Assembly (NCBI RefSeq): GCF_003399645.1
Contig: NZ_NBXD01000012.1
Coordinates: forward strand, 1-64,000
Origin: Subtercola boreus
GTDB taxonomy: Bacteria > Actinomycetota > Actinomycetes > Actinomycetales > Microbacteriaceae
Length of the DNA: 64,000 nt
Reading direction: 5' to 3'
The number at the start of each line of letters is the position of its first letter. Position 1 is the first letter of the stretch. Below the pieces are notes generated by a model. That model worked only from the letters and a program-made list of their open reading frames with translations. It searched no databases and was not told where the DNA came from. Of this stretch, positions 33,222-41,927 are shown one piece after another. The translations under genes and the position numbers were made by a program.

Positions 33222-34814
33222 ATGGCAACTTTTGGAAACCTGTCTGACCGCTTGGCGGAGACGTTCAGAAACCTCCGCACCAAAGGCAAACTGAGCCCGG
33301 CGGATGTCGACACCACCGTTCGCGAGATCCGCCGCGCCCTGCTCGACGCCGACGTCGCGCTCGACGTGGTGAAGGAGTTCACGGGGAGGGTGCGCGAACG
33401 CGCCCTCGGCGGCGAGGTCAACCGGGCGTTGAACCCGGCGCAGCAGGTCGTTCAGATCGTCAACGAAGAACTCATCACCATCCTCGGCGGTGAGGCCAGG
33501 CAGATCCAGTTCGCGAAGAAGCCGCCGACCGTCATCATGCTCGCTGGCCTCCAGGGTGCGGGCAAGACCACGCTCGCCGGCAAGCTGGCGAAATGGCTCG
33601 CGAAGCAGCAGCACACGCCGCTGCTCGTCGCGGCCGACCTCCAGCGCCCGAACGCGGTGCAGCAGCTCGAGGTCGTCGCCCGCCAGGCCGGTGTCGCGGT
33701 GTATGCGCCGCAGCCCGGCAACGGTGTCGGCAACCCGGTGCGGGTCGCGAAAGACAGCATCAAGTGGGCCATCGACAAGCAGTACGACGTGGTCATCGTC
33801 GACACGGCCGGCCGACTGGGTGTCGACGCCGACATGATGAAGCAGGCCGCCGACATCCGTAAGGCCGTCGATCCCGACGAGGTTCTGTTCGTCATCGACG
33901 CGATGATCGGCCAGGATGCCGTGGCCACCGCCAAGGCGTTCCAGGCCGGTGTCGACTTCACCGGTGTCGTGCTCACCAAGCTCGACGGTGATGCTCGCGG
34001 TGGTGCAGCGCTGTCCGTCGCCTCCGTCACGGGTCGCCCGATCATCTTCGCTTCGACCGGTGAGTCGCTCGACGACTTCGAACCGTTCCACCCCGACCGC
34101 ATGGCATCCCGGATCCTCGACCTCGGCGACATTCTCACCCTCATCGAGCAGGCGCAGGGCGCGTTCGACGAAGAGGAGGCGGCGAAGGTCGCGGAGAAGT
34201 TCCGCACCGATTCGTTCACCCTCGACGACTTCCTCGGGCAGATGCAGCAGCTGCGGGGCGCCGGGTCGCTCAAGAAGATGATCGGCATGCTTCCGGGCGC
34301 CGGCGCGATGAAAGAGCAGCTGAACAACTTCGACGAGCGCGAGATCGTGCGCACCGAGGCGATCATCCAGTCGATGACCAAGGCCGAGCGGACGAACCCC
34401 AAGCTGCTGAACGGGTCGCGCCGCGTACGCATCGCGCGCGGTTCGGGTATGACGGTGACCGACGTGAACCAGCTGGTGCAGCGCTTCGAGCAGGCCTCGA
34501 AGATGATGAAGACCGTGGCCAAGGGCGGCGTTCCGCAGATTCCGGGGATGGGCCCGATGCCGGGTGCCGCGTTCGGCGGGGGCCGGGGGCGTCAGCAGCC
34601 GCCGAAGAAGAAGGGCTCGAAGTCAGGCAATCCGGCGAAGCGTGCCACGGAGAACGCCGCGATCCTGTCGGGAGAGAAGGTGCCGGGCGCGGGCGGCGGC
34701 ACTCCGGCGCCCGCCGGTACGGGGTTCGGCCTCGGCGGCGGTCGCGGGGAGGCCCCTGCGGGCGGCCCGTCGGAGAAGGAGCTCGAGTCGCTGCAGAAGT
34801 TCCTGCGGCGCTGA
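33222..34814 (+). CDS. ffh: Signal recognition particle protein Ffh
   Basis: The 530-residue SRP54 GTPase has an N domain, a G domain (GLQGAGKTTLAGKLAKWL near residue 106, VDTAGRLGVD, TKLDGDARGGAAL) and a Met-rich M domain (about 325-450; RGSGMTVTDVNQLVQRFEQASKMM). The M domain binds signal peptides and 4.5S RNA. A Gly/Pro/Ala-rich C-terminal tail (about 450-530) is longer than usual. The 4.5S RNA gene is not in the window. Confidence 0.97.
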   Translation: MATFGNLSDRLAETFRNLRTKGKLSPADVDTTVREIRRALLDADVALDVVKEFTGRVRERALGGEVNRALNPAQQVVQIVNEELITILGGEARQIQFAKKPPTVIMLAGLQGAGKTTLAGKLAKWLAKQQHTPLLVAADLQRPNAVQQLEVVARQAGVAVYAPQPGNGVGNPVRVAKDSIKWAIDKQYDVVIVDTAGRLGVDADMMKQAADIRKAVDPDEVLFVIDAMIGQDAVATAKAFQAGVDFTGVVLTKLDGDARGGAALSVASVTGRPIIFASTGESLDDFEPFHPDRMASRILDLGDILTLIEQAQGAFDEEEAAKVAEKFRTDSFTLDDFLGQMQQLRGAGSLKKMIGMLPGAGAMKEQLNNFDEREIVRTEAIIQSMTKAERTNPKLLNGSRRVRIARGSGMTVTDVNQLVQRFEQASKMMKTVAKGGVPQIPGMGPMPGAAFGGGRGRQQPPKKKGSKSGNPAKRATENAAILSGEKVPGAGGGTPAPAGTGFGLGGGRGEAPAGGPSEKELESLQKFLRR

Positions 34815-34904
34815 GCCGCTGCCGGGCATCCTGAGCGGGTGCCCGAGCCCGCCATTGAGCCACACCCGCATCCTGAATCTGCCACGCGGTCGTAGGATTC
34901 AGCC

Positions 34905-35726
34905 ATGACCTCTTCGACCCTCCGCCCGGTGCGCATCGGCGTGCAGATCGCCCCGCAGCACTCCAGCTACACCGAGATCCGCGACACCCTCACCACGCTC
35001 GAGGAGCTCGGGGTCGACGTCGCGTTCAACTGGGATCACTTCTTTCCGCTGTCGGGTGACCCGGCGGGTACGCACTTCGAGGGTTGGAGCATGCTCGCGG
35101 CCTGGGCCGAGCAGACCACGACGATCGAATTCGGCCCGCTCGTCACGTGCAACACCTACCGCAACCCCGACCTGCTGGCCGACATGGCCCGCACGGTCGA
35201 CCACATCAGTGCCAAGAACGGTGCCGAGGGCCGGCTCGTCTTCGGCATCGGGTCAGGCTGGTTCGAGCGGGACTACGACGAGTACGGCTACGAATTCGGC
35301 ACGGTCGGGCAGCGACTGGATGCCCTGGCCGACGCCATGCCGCGCATCGAATCGCGCTGGTCGGTGCTGAACCCCGCCCCCACGCGCAAGATCCCCGTGT
35401 TGATCGGCGGCGGCGGCGAGAAGAAGACGCTGCGCATCGTGGCGAAGCACGCCGACATCTGGCACAGCTTCGCCGACACCGAGACGCTCGAACGCAAGCT
35501 CGGTATTCTGCGCGGGCACTGCGAGGAGATCGGTCGTGACTTCTCACGGATCGAGATCTCGACCGGGGCGAGCGTGCGTGCGGGGATCGGAAACGCCGAC
35601 ACCGACGCCCTCGAGGCGCAGCACGCCCTCGGCGCTACCCTCTTCACCCTCGGCATCACGGGCCCGGGCCTCGATGTGGCGCCCGTGCGCGACCTGCTGG
35701 CCTGGCGCGACGCCAAGAACGCCTAG
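34905..35726 (+). CDS. LLM-class oxidoreductase, probably F420-dependent
   Basis: This 273-residue luciferase-like monooxygenase/reductase shows GVQIAPQHSSY at the N-terminus, VDVAFNWDHFFPL, EFGPLVTCNTYRNPDLLADMA, FGIGSGWFERDYDEYG and IPVLIGGGGEKKTLRI. In actinobacteria this subgroup generally uses coenzyme F420; the substrate cannot be inferred. A 90-nt gap separates it from ffh. Confidence 0.88.
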   Translation: MTSSTLRPVRIGVQIAPQHSSYTEIRDTLTTLEELGVDVAFNWDHFFPLSGDPAGTHFEGWSMLAAWAEQTTTIEFGPLVTCNTYRNPDLLADMARTVDHISAKNGAEGRLVFGIGSGWFERDYDEYGYEFGTVGQRLDALADAMPRIESRWSVLNPAPTRKIPVLIGGGGEKKTLRIVAKHADIWHSFADTETLERKLGILRGHCEEIGRDFSRIEISTGASVRAGIGNADTDALEAQHALGATLFTLGITGPGLDVAPVRDLLAWRDAKNA

Positions 35727-35735
35727 CCCCCGCCG

Positions 35736-35819
35736 CCGCATTCACCGCTCCGCATTCGCCGCCCCGCGTTCACTGCCCCGCATTCACCGCTCCGCGTTCG
35801 CTGCCCCGCGTTCGCCGCC
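35736..35819. repeat. 14-bp tandem repeat, six copies
   Basis: Six head-to-tail 14-bp units of the form CCGCRTTCRCYGCY begin at 35736, 35750, 35764, 35778, 35792 and 35806. They fill the gap between the convergent LLM and glutamate-cysteine ligase genes. The period is not a multiple of three and the sequence is non-coding. It may be a variable-number repeat. Confidence 0.9.
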
Positions 35820-35838
35820 CGGGCTTGGCGAGGGCGGG

Positions 35839-36975
35839 TCAGGCGCTGAGGCCGTGCCGCAGTTCGTGGGTCAGCGAGGAGACCACCGCCTGCAGGCTGC
35901 CGCCGTTCTGCTCGGCGACACGCAACTGGCGCTGGTAGCTCGCGCCCCGGTCGAGGATGAGGTTCACCTGCGACAGCTCCGCCGAGCATCCGAGTCTCTC
36001 AGCCGTCGGCGCCAGGGTCACCAGCAGCTCACGGATGTCGTCGGTCACCAGCCGCTCGTCGCCCGCCCGGTTCAGGATGATCTCCGCATCGAGCCCGTAG
36101 CGCGCAGCGCGCCACTTGTTCTCGCGAACGAACCACGGTTGCAGCGTCGTGAGCTCCTCACCCGCATCGAGCCTGTCGCTCATCTGGTCGACGAGGCACT
36201 GGATGAGCGCGGCCACGGCCCCGATCTCCTGCGGCGTCGACAGTCCGTCGCACGCCCGCATCTCGACCGTTCCCCACTTCGGTGAGGGTCGGATGTCCCA
36301 TCGCACCTCGGTGTGGTCGTCGATGATGCCCGTGGTCATCATGTCGGCGACGTACTCCTCGTACTTCTCCCAGCTCGCGAACTGGTAGGGCAGCCCGGCC
36401 GTCGGCAGCTGCTGGAACATCAGTGCCCGGTTCGAGGCGTACCCCGTGTTGACCCCGCCCCAGAACGGGCTCGAGGCGCTCAGCGCCTGAAGGTGCGGGT
36501 AGTACGTGAGCAGCCCGTCGAGCAGGGGGAGCACCTTGGCGCGGCTCTCGATGCCCACGTGCACGTGGATTCCCCAGATGAGCATGTTGCGCCCCCACCA
36601 CTGGGTGCGGTCGACCAGCCGGTGGTAGCGCTCGTTGTCGGTGACCTGCTGGTCGAACCACTGGGCGAACGGGTGACTTCCTGCGCACATCAACTCCACG
36701 TCGAGCGGGTCGGTGATGGCCCGCACTTCATCCAACATGCCCAGAAGGTCGGCCACAGCATCCGGAACCGATCTGTGCACTTTCGTCACCAACTCGACGG
36801 TGTTGAGGAGGAGTTCGCCCGTGATCTGCGGATGCTCGGAGCCGTCGCTCTGACGGAGCTCCTCCAGCACCTCGCCGGCCACCGACACCAGGTCGCCCGA
36901 CGTCTTCTCGACCAGCGCGATCTCCCATTCGATGCCGAGAGTGGAGCGCTCGGACTGAGCAAAGGTGATCTCCAT
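35839..36975 (-). CDS. Carboxylate-amine ligase / glutamate-cysteine ligase (YbdK type)
   Basis: The 378-residue protein matches the YbdK-like GCS2 family: GIEWEIALVEKTSGDLV (about 13-29), ITGELLLNTVELVT, MCAGSHPFAQW, WGRNMLIWGIHVHVGI, and SSPFWGGVNTGYASNRALMFQQLP. It should ligate an amino group to the gamma-carboxyl of glutamate; weak gamma-glutamylcysteine synthesis is known for the family. In actinobacteria the true product may differ, for example in ergothioneine-related metabolism. The ATG at 36975 is preceded by GAGGAA; the open frame to 37023 is less supported. It is divergent from rpsP. Confidence 0.88.
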   Translation of the reverse strand: MEITFAQSERSTLGIEWEIALVEKTSGDLVSVAGEVLEELRQSDGSEHPQITGELLLNTVELVTKVHRSVPDAVADLLGMLDEVRAITDPLDVELMCAGSHPFAQWFDQQVTDNERYHRLVDRTQWWGRNMLIWGIHVHVGIESRAKVLPLLDGLLTYYPHLQALSASSPFWGGVNTGYASNRALMFQQLPTAGLPYQFASWEKYEEYVADMMTTGIIDDHTEVRWDIRPSPKWGTVEMRACDGLSTPQEIGAVAALIQCLVDQMSDRLDAGEELTTLQPWFVRENKWRAARYGLDAEIILNRAGDERLVTDDIRELLVTLAPTAERLGCSAELSQVNLILDRGASYQRQLRVAEQNGGSLQAVVSSLTHELRHGLSA

Positions 36976-37212
36976 GAACGTTCCTCTGTCTGGTCTTCGC
37001 CGGTGCGGGGCATGTCCCGGCACATTCCCGGTGGGATTTCGCGGTCTGATTACTCTATGGCCTATTTTTCTGACAGAATGGTCAGTCGAGTCTGCCCCCG
37101 CCCGACCCTCTAATCAGGCGTCGCGCAGAACCTTAGAACTTCTTCTTGGCCGAGTGTGCTTCCCCACGCTCACGGCCGGCAGTTCGCCCCATACAAATTA
37201 CCCAGGAGAATT
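36976..37212. promoter_or_regulatory. Divergent promoter/leader region of the GCS-like gene and rpsP
   Basis: This 237-nt gap contains an AT-rich stretch around 37045-37075 and an inverted repeat CTGAC-N6-GTCAG (37070-37085). The rpsP leader ends with AGGAGA 5 nt before GTG 37213. Promoters for both genes should lie here but I cannot assign -35/-10 boxes confidently. Confidence 0.4.
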
Positions 37213-37647
37213 GTGGCTGTAAAAATCCGTCTGAAGCGCATGGGCAAGATCCGCGCTCCGTACTACCGTATTGTCGTCGCCGACTCGCGCACCAAGCGTG
37301 ACGGCCGTGTCATCGAGGAGATCGGCAAGTACCACCCGACCGAGGAGCCCTCGCTCATCGAGATCGAGAGCGACCGGGCACAGTACTGGCTCGGCGTCGG
37401 CGCTCAGCCGACCGAGCAGGTCGCTGCGCTGCTGAAGCTCACCGGTGACTGGGGAATCTTCAAGAAAGATGCCGCGACGTCGGTGTCGACCGTTCGCGTC
37501 AAGGCACCGAAAGAGGCCTTCGTCGCCGACGAGAAGAAGAAGCCTGTGCTCCGCCCCAAGGCTGAGGCCCCCGCGGCACCCGTCGCTGCCGCCCCCGCTG
37601 CCGACGAGTCGGCCCCGGCCGACGACGCTGCGACGACCGAGGCGTAA
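37213..37647 (+). CDS. rpsP: 30S ribosomal protein S16
   Basis: The 144-residue protein begins [20 protein letters not shown], the universal S16 start. It carries an actinobacterial C-terminal Ala/Pro/acidic extension after about residue 110. The start is the GTG at 37213 with AGGAGA upstream. First gene of the rpsP-khpA-rimM-trmD operon. Confidence 0.97.
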   Translation: MAVKIRLKRMGKIRAPYYRIVVADSRTKRDGRVIEEIGKYHPTEEPSLIEIESDRAQYWLGVGAQPTEQVAALLKLTGDWGIFKKDAATSVSTVRVKAPKEAFVADEKKKPVLRPKAEAPAAPVAAAPAADESAPADDAATTEA

Positions 37648-37650
37648 GTC

Positions 37651-37887
37651 TTGCTCGCACCAGCACTCGAGCACCTCGTCAAAGGGATTGTCGACAATCC
37701 GGGCGATGTGCGCGTCGTGGCGAAGAACTCTCCACGCGGCGAGGTTCTCGAGGTTCGTGTGAACCCCGACGACCTCGGCCGCGTGATCGGCCGTTCGGGT
37801 CGCACCGCGAAAGCGCTGCGCACCCTGGTCGCCGCCCTTGCCGATGGCAAGCGCGTGCGCGTCGACGTGGTTGATACAGATTTCTAG
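37651..37887 (+). CDS. khpA: KH-domain RNA-binding protein KhpA (YlqC family)
   Basis: This 78-residue single KH domain contains LGRVIGRSGRTAKALRTLV (the GxxG loop, about 47-65). KhpA usually pairs with KhpB and binds RNA, with effects on cell elongation and ribosome assembly. The start is a TTG 3 nt after the rpsP stop, so it probably depends on coupling. Confidence 0.93.
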   Translation: MLAPALEHLVKGIVDNPGDVRVVAKNSPRGEVLEVRVNPDDLGRVIGRSGRTAKALRTLVAALADGKRVRVDVVDTDF

Positions 37888-38572
37888 GAACGAGACGCAA
37901 CTGAGAGTCGGTCGCCTCACGAAGGCCCACGGGCTGAAGGGCGCGATCAAACTCGAACTGTTCACCGACGACCCGGAACGACGCTTCGTTCCGGGCTCGG
38001 TGTTCACGCTGCAGGTGCCCAGCACCTCGCCGTGGCACGGAAAGACCCTCGAACTGGCTGAACTGCGCTGGTACAACGGGCATCCGGTCGGCTTCTTCGT
38101 GGGCGTGCCCGATCGCACGGCGGCCGAGTCGCTGGCGAAGGCGATCCTCTGGATCGACCACGACCTCAGCGAGACCACCGACGAAGAAGACGCGTGGTTC
38201 GACCACCAGCTCGTCGGCCTGGCCGTCATTCGGGATGGTGTGCGTATCGGAACCATGACGCAGATCGATCACCTCGCCGCCCAGGACCTGTTGCACGTGT
38301 CGACCGTTTCGGGCGAAGTGCTGGTTCCGTTCGTCAAGGCGATCGTCTCGGAGGTGGATGTTGCGGGCGGCACCATCACGGTCACACCGCCCCCCGGGCT
38401 CTTCGAGGAGCTGCCGTCGTCTGACGACGACGACGCGGCCGCGATCACTGAAGCTCCGGGAGAGGTTGAGGCCACGGCCGACGCTGACGACGACGGTGAC
38501 GGTGAGGCCGAGGCTGACGACGCGCGCGACGCCGGGTCTGACGATGCGCACGACGCCGAGCCGGCGAAATAG
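37871..38572 (+). CDS. rimM: Ribosome maturation factor RimM
   Basis: The roughly 233-residue protein assists 30S 3'-domain assembly. The N-terminal barrel is [24 protein letters not shown], and the PRC-barrel half has [17 protein letters not shown] and [16 protein letters not shown]-terminal Asp/Glu/Ala-rich tail of about 55 residues is unusual for RimM. No ATG fits; the TTG at 37871, overlapping khpA by 17 nt, is the best in-frame start. A CTG at 37901 after GGAACGAG is an alternative. Confidence 0.88.
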   Translation: MIQISRNETQLRVGRLTKAHGLKGAIKLELFTDDPERRFVPGSVFTLQVPSTSPWHGKTLELAELRWYNGHPVGFFVGVPDRTAAESLAKAILWIDHDLSETTDEEDAWFDHQLVGLAVIRDGVRIGTMTQIDHLAAQDLLHVSTVSGEVLVPFVKAIVSEVDVAGGTITVTPPPGLFEELPSSDDDDAAAITEAPGEVEATADADDDGDGEAEADDARDAGSDDAHDAEPAK

Positions 38573-38594
38573 GGCCGCCCGCCAGGGTTCTCCG

Positions 38595-39311
38595 ATGCGA
38601 ATCGACATCGTCACGATCTTCCCCGAGTTCTTCGATGCGCTCGACATCTCGCTGCTCGGGCGGGCGCGTGAAGACGGCATCCTCGATGTGACCGTCCACC
38701 AGCTGCGTGACTACACCCACGACCGGCACCGCACCGTCGACGACAAGCCCTACGGCGGTGGCGCCGGTATGGTGATGAAGCCGGAGCCGTGGGGCGAGGC
38801 GCTCGACGCGATCCTCGGCGAGGCGGTTCCGGATGTCGCGGGCGGCGTCGAGGGTTCCCCGATGGTCATCTTCCCCTCCCCGGCGGGGGAGGTGTTCACG
38901 CAGGCGATGGCGCGCGAACTGAGCGGCGCGGAGCATCTCGTCTTCGGCTGCGGGCGTTACGAGGGTATCGACCAGAGGGTCTTCGAGTACGCCGGCAGCC
39001 GGGCATCCGTTCGGCTGGTGAGCCTGGGCGACTATGTCCTCAACGGCGGCGAGGTCGCTGTGATGGCCATGATCGAGGCGGTCGGGCGGCTCATCCCGGG
39101 CGTCATCGGCAACCCGGAGAGCCTCGTCGAAGAGTCTCACGAAGACGGGCTGCTGGAGTACCCGAGCTACACGAAGCCCTCGACGTGGCGCGGGCACGAG
39201 GTTCCGCCGGTGCTCATCGGGGGCAACCACGGGGCGATCGCGACATGGCGGCGTGAGGCCCAGCTCGAGCGCACGCGCCGGGTTCGACCCGACCTTCTGC
39301 CGCCCGAGTAG
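38595..39311 (+). CDS. trmD: tRNA (guanine-37-N1)-methyltransferase TrmD
   Basis: This 238-residue SPOUT-knot enzyme methylates G37 of tRNAs with [19 protein letters not shown] starts the protein. Signature segments are [31 protein letters not shown] and [20 protein letters not shown] (knot, about 130-150). It follows rimM by 22 nt. Confidence 0.97.
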   Translation: MRIDIVTIFPEFFDALDISLLGRAREDGILDVTVHQLRDYTHDRHRTVDDKPYGGGAGMVMKPEPWGEALDAILGEAVPDVAGGVEGSPMVIFPSPAGEVFTQAMARELSGAEHLVFGCGRYEGIDQRVFEYAGSRASVRLVSLGDYVLNGGEVAVMAMIEAVGRLIPGVIGNPESLVEESHEDGLLEYPSYTKPSTWRGHEVPPVLIGGNHGAIATWRREAQLERTRRVRPDLLPPE

Positions 39312-39357
39312 CTGCTCAGACGCTTGTTCGAGAGTTGAGGAATGCGAATGTTCAGGG

Positions 39358-39630
39358 ATGAACTCACGCCCTGATTTCTCGACCTCGCTCACGACTCTGC
39401 TCGTGGCCGAAGACCGCGGGTCGCCGTGCGCCGAGCAGGCACTCATCGAGTTCGCGCAAGCTGATCCGGCGGCCGGCCGGAGTCTTGCCGCGATCGAGTA
39501 TTCCCTGGCCCTCCGCTACCTGGACGGAGAAGGCGTGGCCTGTGACCTCGGTCTCGCCCAGCGACACTTCGAGAATGCAGCGGTCTTCGGGCACCCGTTC
39601 CCCGATGCCCTCCGCTGGGTCGACTGCTGA
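39358..39630 (+). CDS. Small Sel1-repeat-like protein
   Basis: The 90-residue protein has a C-terminal SLALRYLDGEGVACDLGLAQRHFENAA segment that looks like one Sel1/TPR-like repeat, preceded by a helical region (CAEQALIEFAQADPAAGR). The function is unknown. The ATG at 39358 follows CAGGG; its stop overlaps the next ORF's ATG (TGATG), suggesting a two-gene unit. Confidence 0.65.
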   Translation: MNSRPDFSTSLTTLLVAEDRGSPCAEQALIEFAQADPAAGRSLAAIEYSLALRYLDGEGVACDLGLAQRHFENAAVFGHPFPDALRWVDC

Positions 39631-40049
39631 TGGAGCACAGCGCTCTCGTCGAAACCGTCGTCTCCCTGCTCGCCAGCATCGATGCGGGCGATGACCGGGC
39701 AGAGACCGCACTGTTCGAGTTCCTGGGGTTTCCGCCCTGGGACGACAACCGGCCCCGGGTCATCCGAGAGGTGCGGCAGTCGCTGGACGACGACACGGTC
39801 GAGATTTCGACCGGTACATCAGCATCGCGTAGGCTGCCCAACCGGTGCGGCGGCGGGGCCGGGCGCGGTCAGGCGCGGGCGCTCAGAACGAGGGGGCCGT
39901 CGGGGGTGATGGCGACGGTGTGCTCCATGTGGGCCCCGCGTGAGCCGTCAGCGCTCCGCAGGGTCCAGCCGTCGCGATCGGTCACGATTCTGTCGGTGCT
40001 CTCGAGAAACCACGGTTCGATGGCGATGACGAGCCCGGGGTCGAGGTGA
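39630..40049 (+). CDS. Hypothetical protein, C-terminus antisense to map
   Basis: The first 65 or so residues (MEHSALVETVVSLLASIDAG, ALFEFLGFPPWDDNRPRVI) look coding. The ATG overlaps the stop of the Sel1-like gene, as in translational coupling. Beyond about 39830 the frame runs antisense over the 3' end of map and becomes Arg/Gly-rich, so the true C-terminus may be shorter through a frameshift, or the gene may be decaying. No family recognised. Confidence 0.4.
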   Translation: MEHSALVETVVSLLASIDAGDDRAETALFEFLGFPPWDDNRPRVIREVRQSLDDDTVEISTGTSASRRLPNRCGGGAGRGQARALRTRGPSGVMATVCSMWAPREPSALRRVQPSRSVTILSVLSRNHGSMAMTSPGSR

Positions 40050-40636
40050 ACGCCCCGGCCCGGCCGGCCGTTGTTCGGAATGTGCGGGTCTCCGTGCATG
40101 GTGCGGCCGACACCGTGACCCCCGAAGTCGGTGTTGATCGAGTATCCGTCGGCCAGGGCGACGGCGGCGATGGCGGCCGAGATGTCGCCCACACGCCCGC
40201 CGGGCTGTGCGGCAGCGATGCCCGCCGCGAGGGCGCGCGTCGTGGTGTCGATGAGCCGGACATCCTGGGGCCTCGGCGTACCGACGATCACGGTGACGGC
40301 CGAGTCGGCGACCCAGCCGTCGACGGAGGCCGCGAAGTCGAGCGACACCATGTCGCCGTCGCGCAGGCGGTAGTCATGGGGGAGGCCGTGCAGAACGCCG
40401 TCGTTCACCGAGGTGCAGAGCACCTTGCCGAACGGGCTCGCTCCGAACGACGGATGATAGGTGATGTAGCAGGACTCGGCGCCGCGCGCCCGGATCATCT
40501 CGTGCGCGATCGCATCGAGCTTCAGCAGGTTCACGCCCACGGCGGCGCGCGCCGCGAGTTCTGTGAGCACGTCGCCCACGAAGGCGCCGGCTGGCCGCAT
40601 CTGCTCGATTTCGGCGGGCGTTCGGAGCTCGATCAT
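39869..40636 (-). CDS. map: Type I methionine aminopeptidase
   Basis: The 255-residue enzyme removes the initiator Met. Ligands expected for the di-metal site are visible: the catalytic-pocket His in CYITYHPSFGASPFGK, Asp in LRDGDMVSLDFAASVDGWVADSA, His in TDFGGHGVGRTMH, and Glu in VIAIEPW and HMEHTVAI. It is transcribed opposite to its neighbours and divergent from the membrane protein at 40713. Confidence 0.96.
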   Translation of the reverse strand: MIELRTPAEIEQMRPAGAFVGDVLTELAARAAVGVNLLKLDAIAHEMIRARGAESCYITYHPSFGASPFGKVLCTSVNDGVLHGLPHDYRLRDGDMVSLDFAASVDGWVADSAVTVIVGTPRPQDVRLIDTTTRALAAGIAAAQPGGRVGDISAAIAAVALADGYSINTDFGGHGVGRTMHGDPHIPNNGRPGRGVHLDPGLVIAIEPWFLESTDRIVTDRDGWTLRSADGSRGAHMEHTVAITPDGPLVLSARA

Positions 40637-40712
40637 GGTGGTTCCTTTGACTTGCCTGTGTTTTCTTCTGGCCGTGAGACTCCGCCTAGGCTACTCGCCG
40701 TACTCTTGAGCC

Positions 40713-41207
40713 ATGTTCGTACGTCGGGCCTTCTTCTACTGGCAGGTTGCTGCCGTCGTTCTGCTGCCCCTCTGGGTGCTGATCGGATGGTCGGTCTTCG
40801 GCGGCCAGGTCTGGCAGTTTCTCCTCGTGATGCTCGCGTGCGGCGTTCTGGCGCTGGCGATGGCAGCCGTCGGTGTTCTCATCTGGGCGCGCAAGGGTGT
40901 TCGGGCGACGAAGACGCTGTCGTGGCTGGATGTCATGATGGTCGCTCTCTGGCACGTCTCGATCATCGTTCTGGGCTTCTTCACCCCGGCTGCCTCGCTG
41001 GTCGCGGTCGCTGCGGTGCTGCTCGGCCTCGGTGCCTTCTGGGCGGCGATCTACCAGCTCGTTCGCGAGACCCGCCAGAGGGTGCAGGGCGTGTTCGACT
41101 CGTTCCAGTACGCCGCGCAAATGGGAGCTTCGCCCCAGATGGCCCGCGAACCCCTGGCCGAGGGCGAGTACATCGTCATCGAGACCGGCCGCACCGCCCA
41201 GAAGTAG
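40713..41207 (+). CDS. Conserved four-helix membrane protein
   Basis: The 164-residue protein has four hydrophobic segments (around 10-30, 33-58, 70-90 and 93-115) followed by a soluble amphipathic tail (RETRQRVQGVFDSFQYAAQMG). I do not recognise a named family. Its place between map and rplS suggests a housekeeping or envelope role, but no function can be assigned. The 212-nt gap to rplS carries only a short GGCCC-N5-GGGCC repeat (41360-41374). Confidence 0.8.
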   Translation: MFVRRAFFYWQVAAVVLLPLWVLIGWSVFGGQVWQFLLVMLACGVLALAMAAVGVLIWARKGVRATKTLSWLDVMMVALWHVSIIVLGFFTPAASLVAVAAVLLGLGAFWAAIYQLVRETRQRVQGVFDSFQYAAQMGASPQMAREPLAEGEYIVIETGRTAQK

Positions 41208-41419
41208 CAATGCGGCATCCCGTCGCCTGAAGCAACCGGGTGTACGGCCGATGTCTTTGCGGAATCATGCGTTCTCATGGCAGACTGTTCGATTGTGCCG
41301 CCGCCAGACTCTGCCACAGGGGAGTCCTGCAGTTACGATCGCACACCACTCCACTGACTGGCCCCCACTGGGCCTCTAGAACGTAGTCGACCTGTGGCGG
41401 TTACAGAGAGCGATACACC

Positions 41420-41767
41420 ATGCACATTCTCGACAGCGTCGACGCGGCCTCACTGCGGAGCGACGTTCCCGACTTCCGCGCCGGTGACACCGTTCGCGTC
41501 CACGTGAACATCATCGAAGGTACGCGTTCGCGCGTGCAGGTCTTCCAGGGCGTCGTCATCGGCCGCTCGGGCGAAGGCATCCGCGAGACATTCTGCGTTC
41601 GCAAGGTCAGCTTCCAGGTCGGCGTCGAGCGTACCTTCCCGGTGCACTCCCCGATCATCGACCACATCGAGGTCGTCACGCGCGGCGACGTGCGTCGCGC
41701 CAAGCTGTACTACCTGCGCGGTCTCCGCGGCAAAAAGGCCAAGATCAAAGAGAAGCGCGACGCCTAG
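41420..41767 (+). CDS. rplS: 50S ribosomal protein L19
   Basis: The 115-residue protein has the L19 core: [41 protein letters not shown] and [17 protein letters not shown], ending [18 protein letters not shown]. It sits at the 30S-50S interface. AGAGAG lies before the ATG. Confidence 0.97.
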   Translation: MHILDSVDAASLRSDVPDFRAGDTVRVHVNIIEGTRSRVQVFQGVVIGRSGEGIRETFCVRKVSFQVGVERTFPVHSPIIDHIEVVTRGDVRRAKLYYLRGLRGKKAKIKEKRDA

Positions 41768-41881
41768 GCCCTCGCTTTCTCGTTCGGGTCCAGGCAATCG
41801 AGCGGTATTCCTGTGGTCGTCCTGACGTTTGGATGACTGGGCTGGGAAAACGCCGGTTTCGCTCTGCGACACGAACATTCC

Positions 41882-41920
41882 CCTGAGCTCCTGACCCATA
41901 AAATGGGTCGGGAGCTCAGG
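41882..41920 (+). promoter_or_regulatory. 18-bp hairpin covering the lepB ribosome-binding region
   Basis: CCTGAGCTCCTGACCCAT (41882-41899) pairs with ATGGGTCGGGAGCTCAGG (41903-41920) around AAA, with a single G-U pair. The 3' arm ends in AGG followed by TGG, the only plausible Shine-Dalgarno for the lepB ATG at 41928. The stem has no U-tract. It could terminate rplS transcription or gate lepB translation. Confidence 0.75.
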
Positions 41921-41927
41921 TGGTTAA

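Noticed and set aside
32229-34091. A 620-codon minus-strand open frame
   Set aside because: It lies antisense to ftsY and ffh, which are unmistakable; the translation has shadow-like composition.
34823-34852. Possible terminator hairpin after ffh (CGGGCA-N11-TGCCCG)
   Set aside because: The stem is short, overlaps an alternative fold and has no U-tract, so it is not distinguishable from background in GC-rich DNA.
40640-40700. TTGACT at 40647 as a promoter between map and the membrane gene
   Set aside because: No acceptable -10 box occurs at 16-18 nt; the nearest TAGGCT is far too distant.
41360-41374. GGCCC-N5-GGGCC repeat before rplS as an L19 leader element
   Set aside because: Five base pairs in GC-rich sequence is weak, and it does not match the L19 leaders I know from other phyla.
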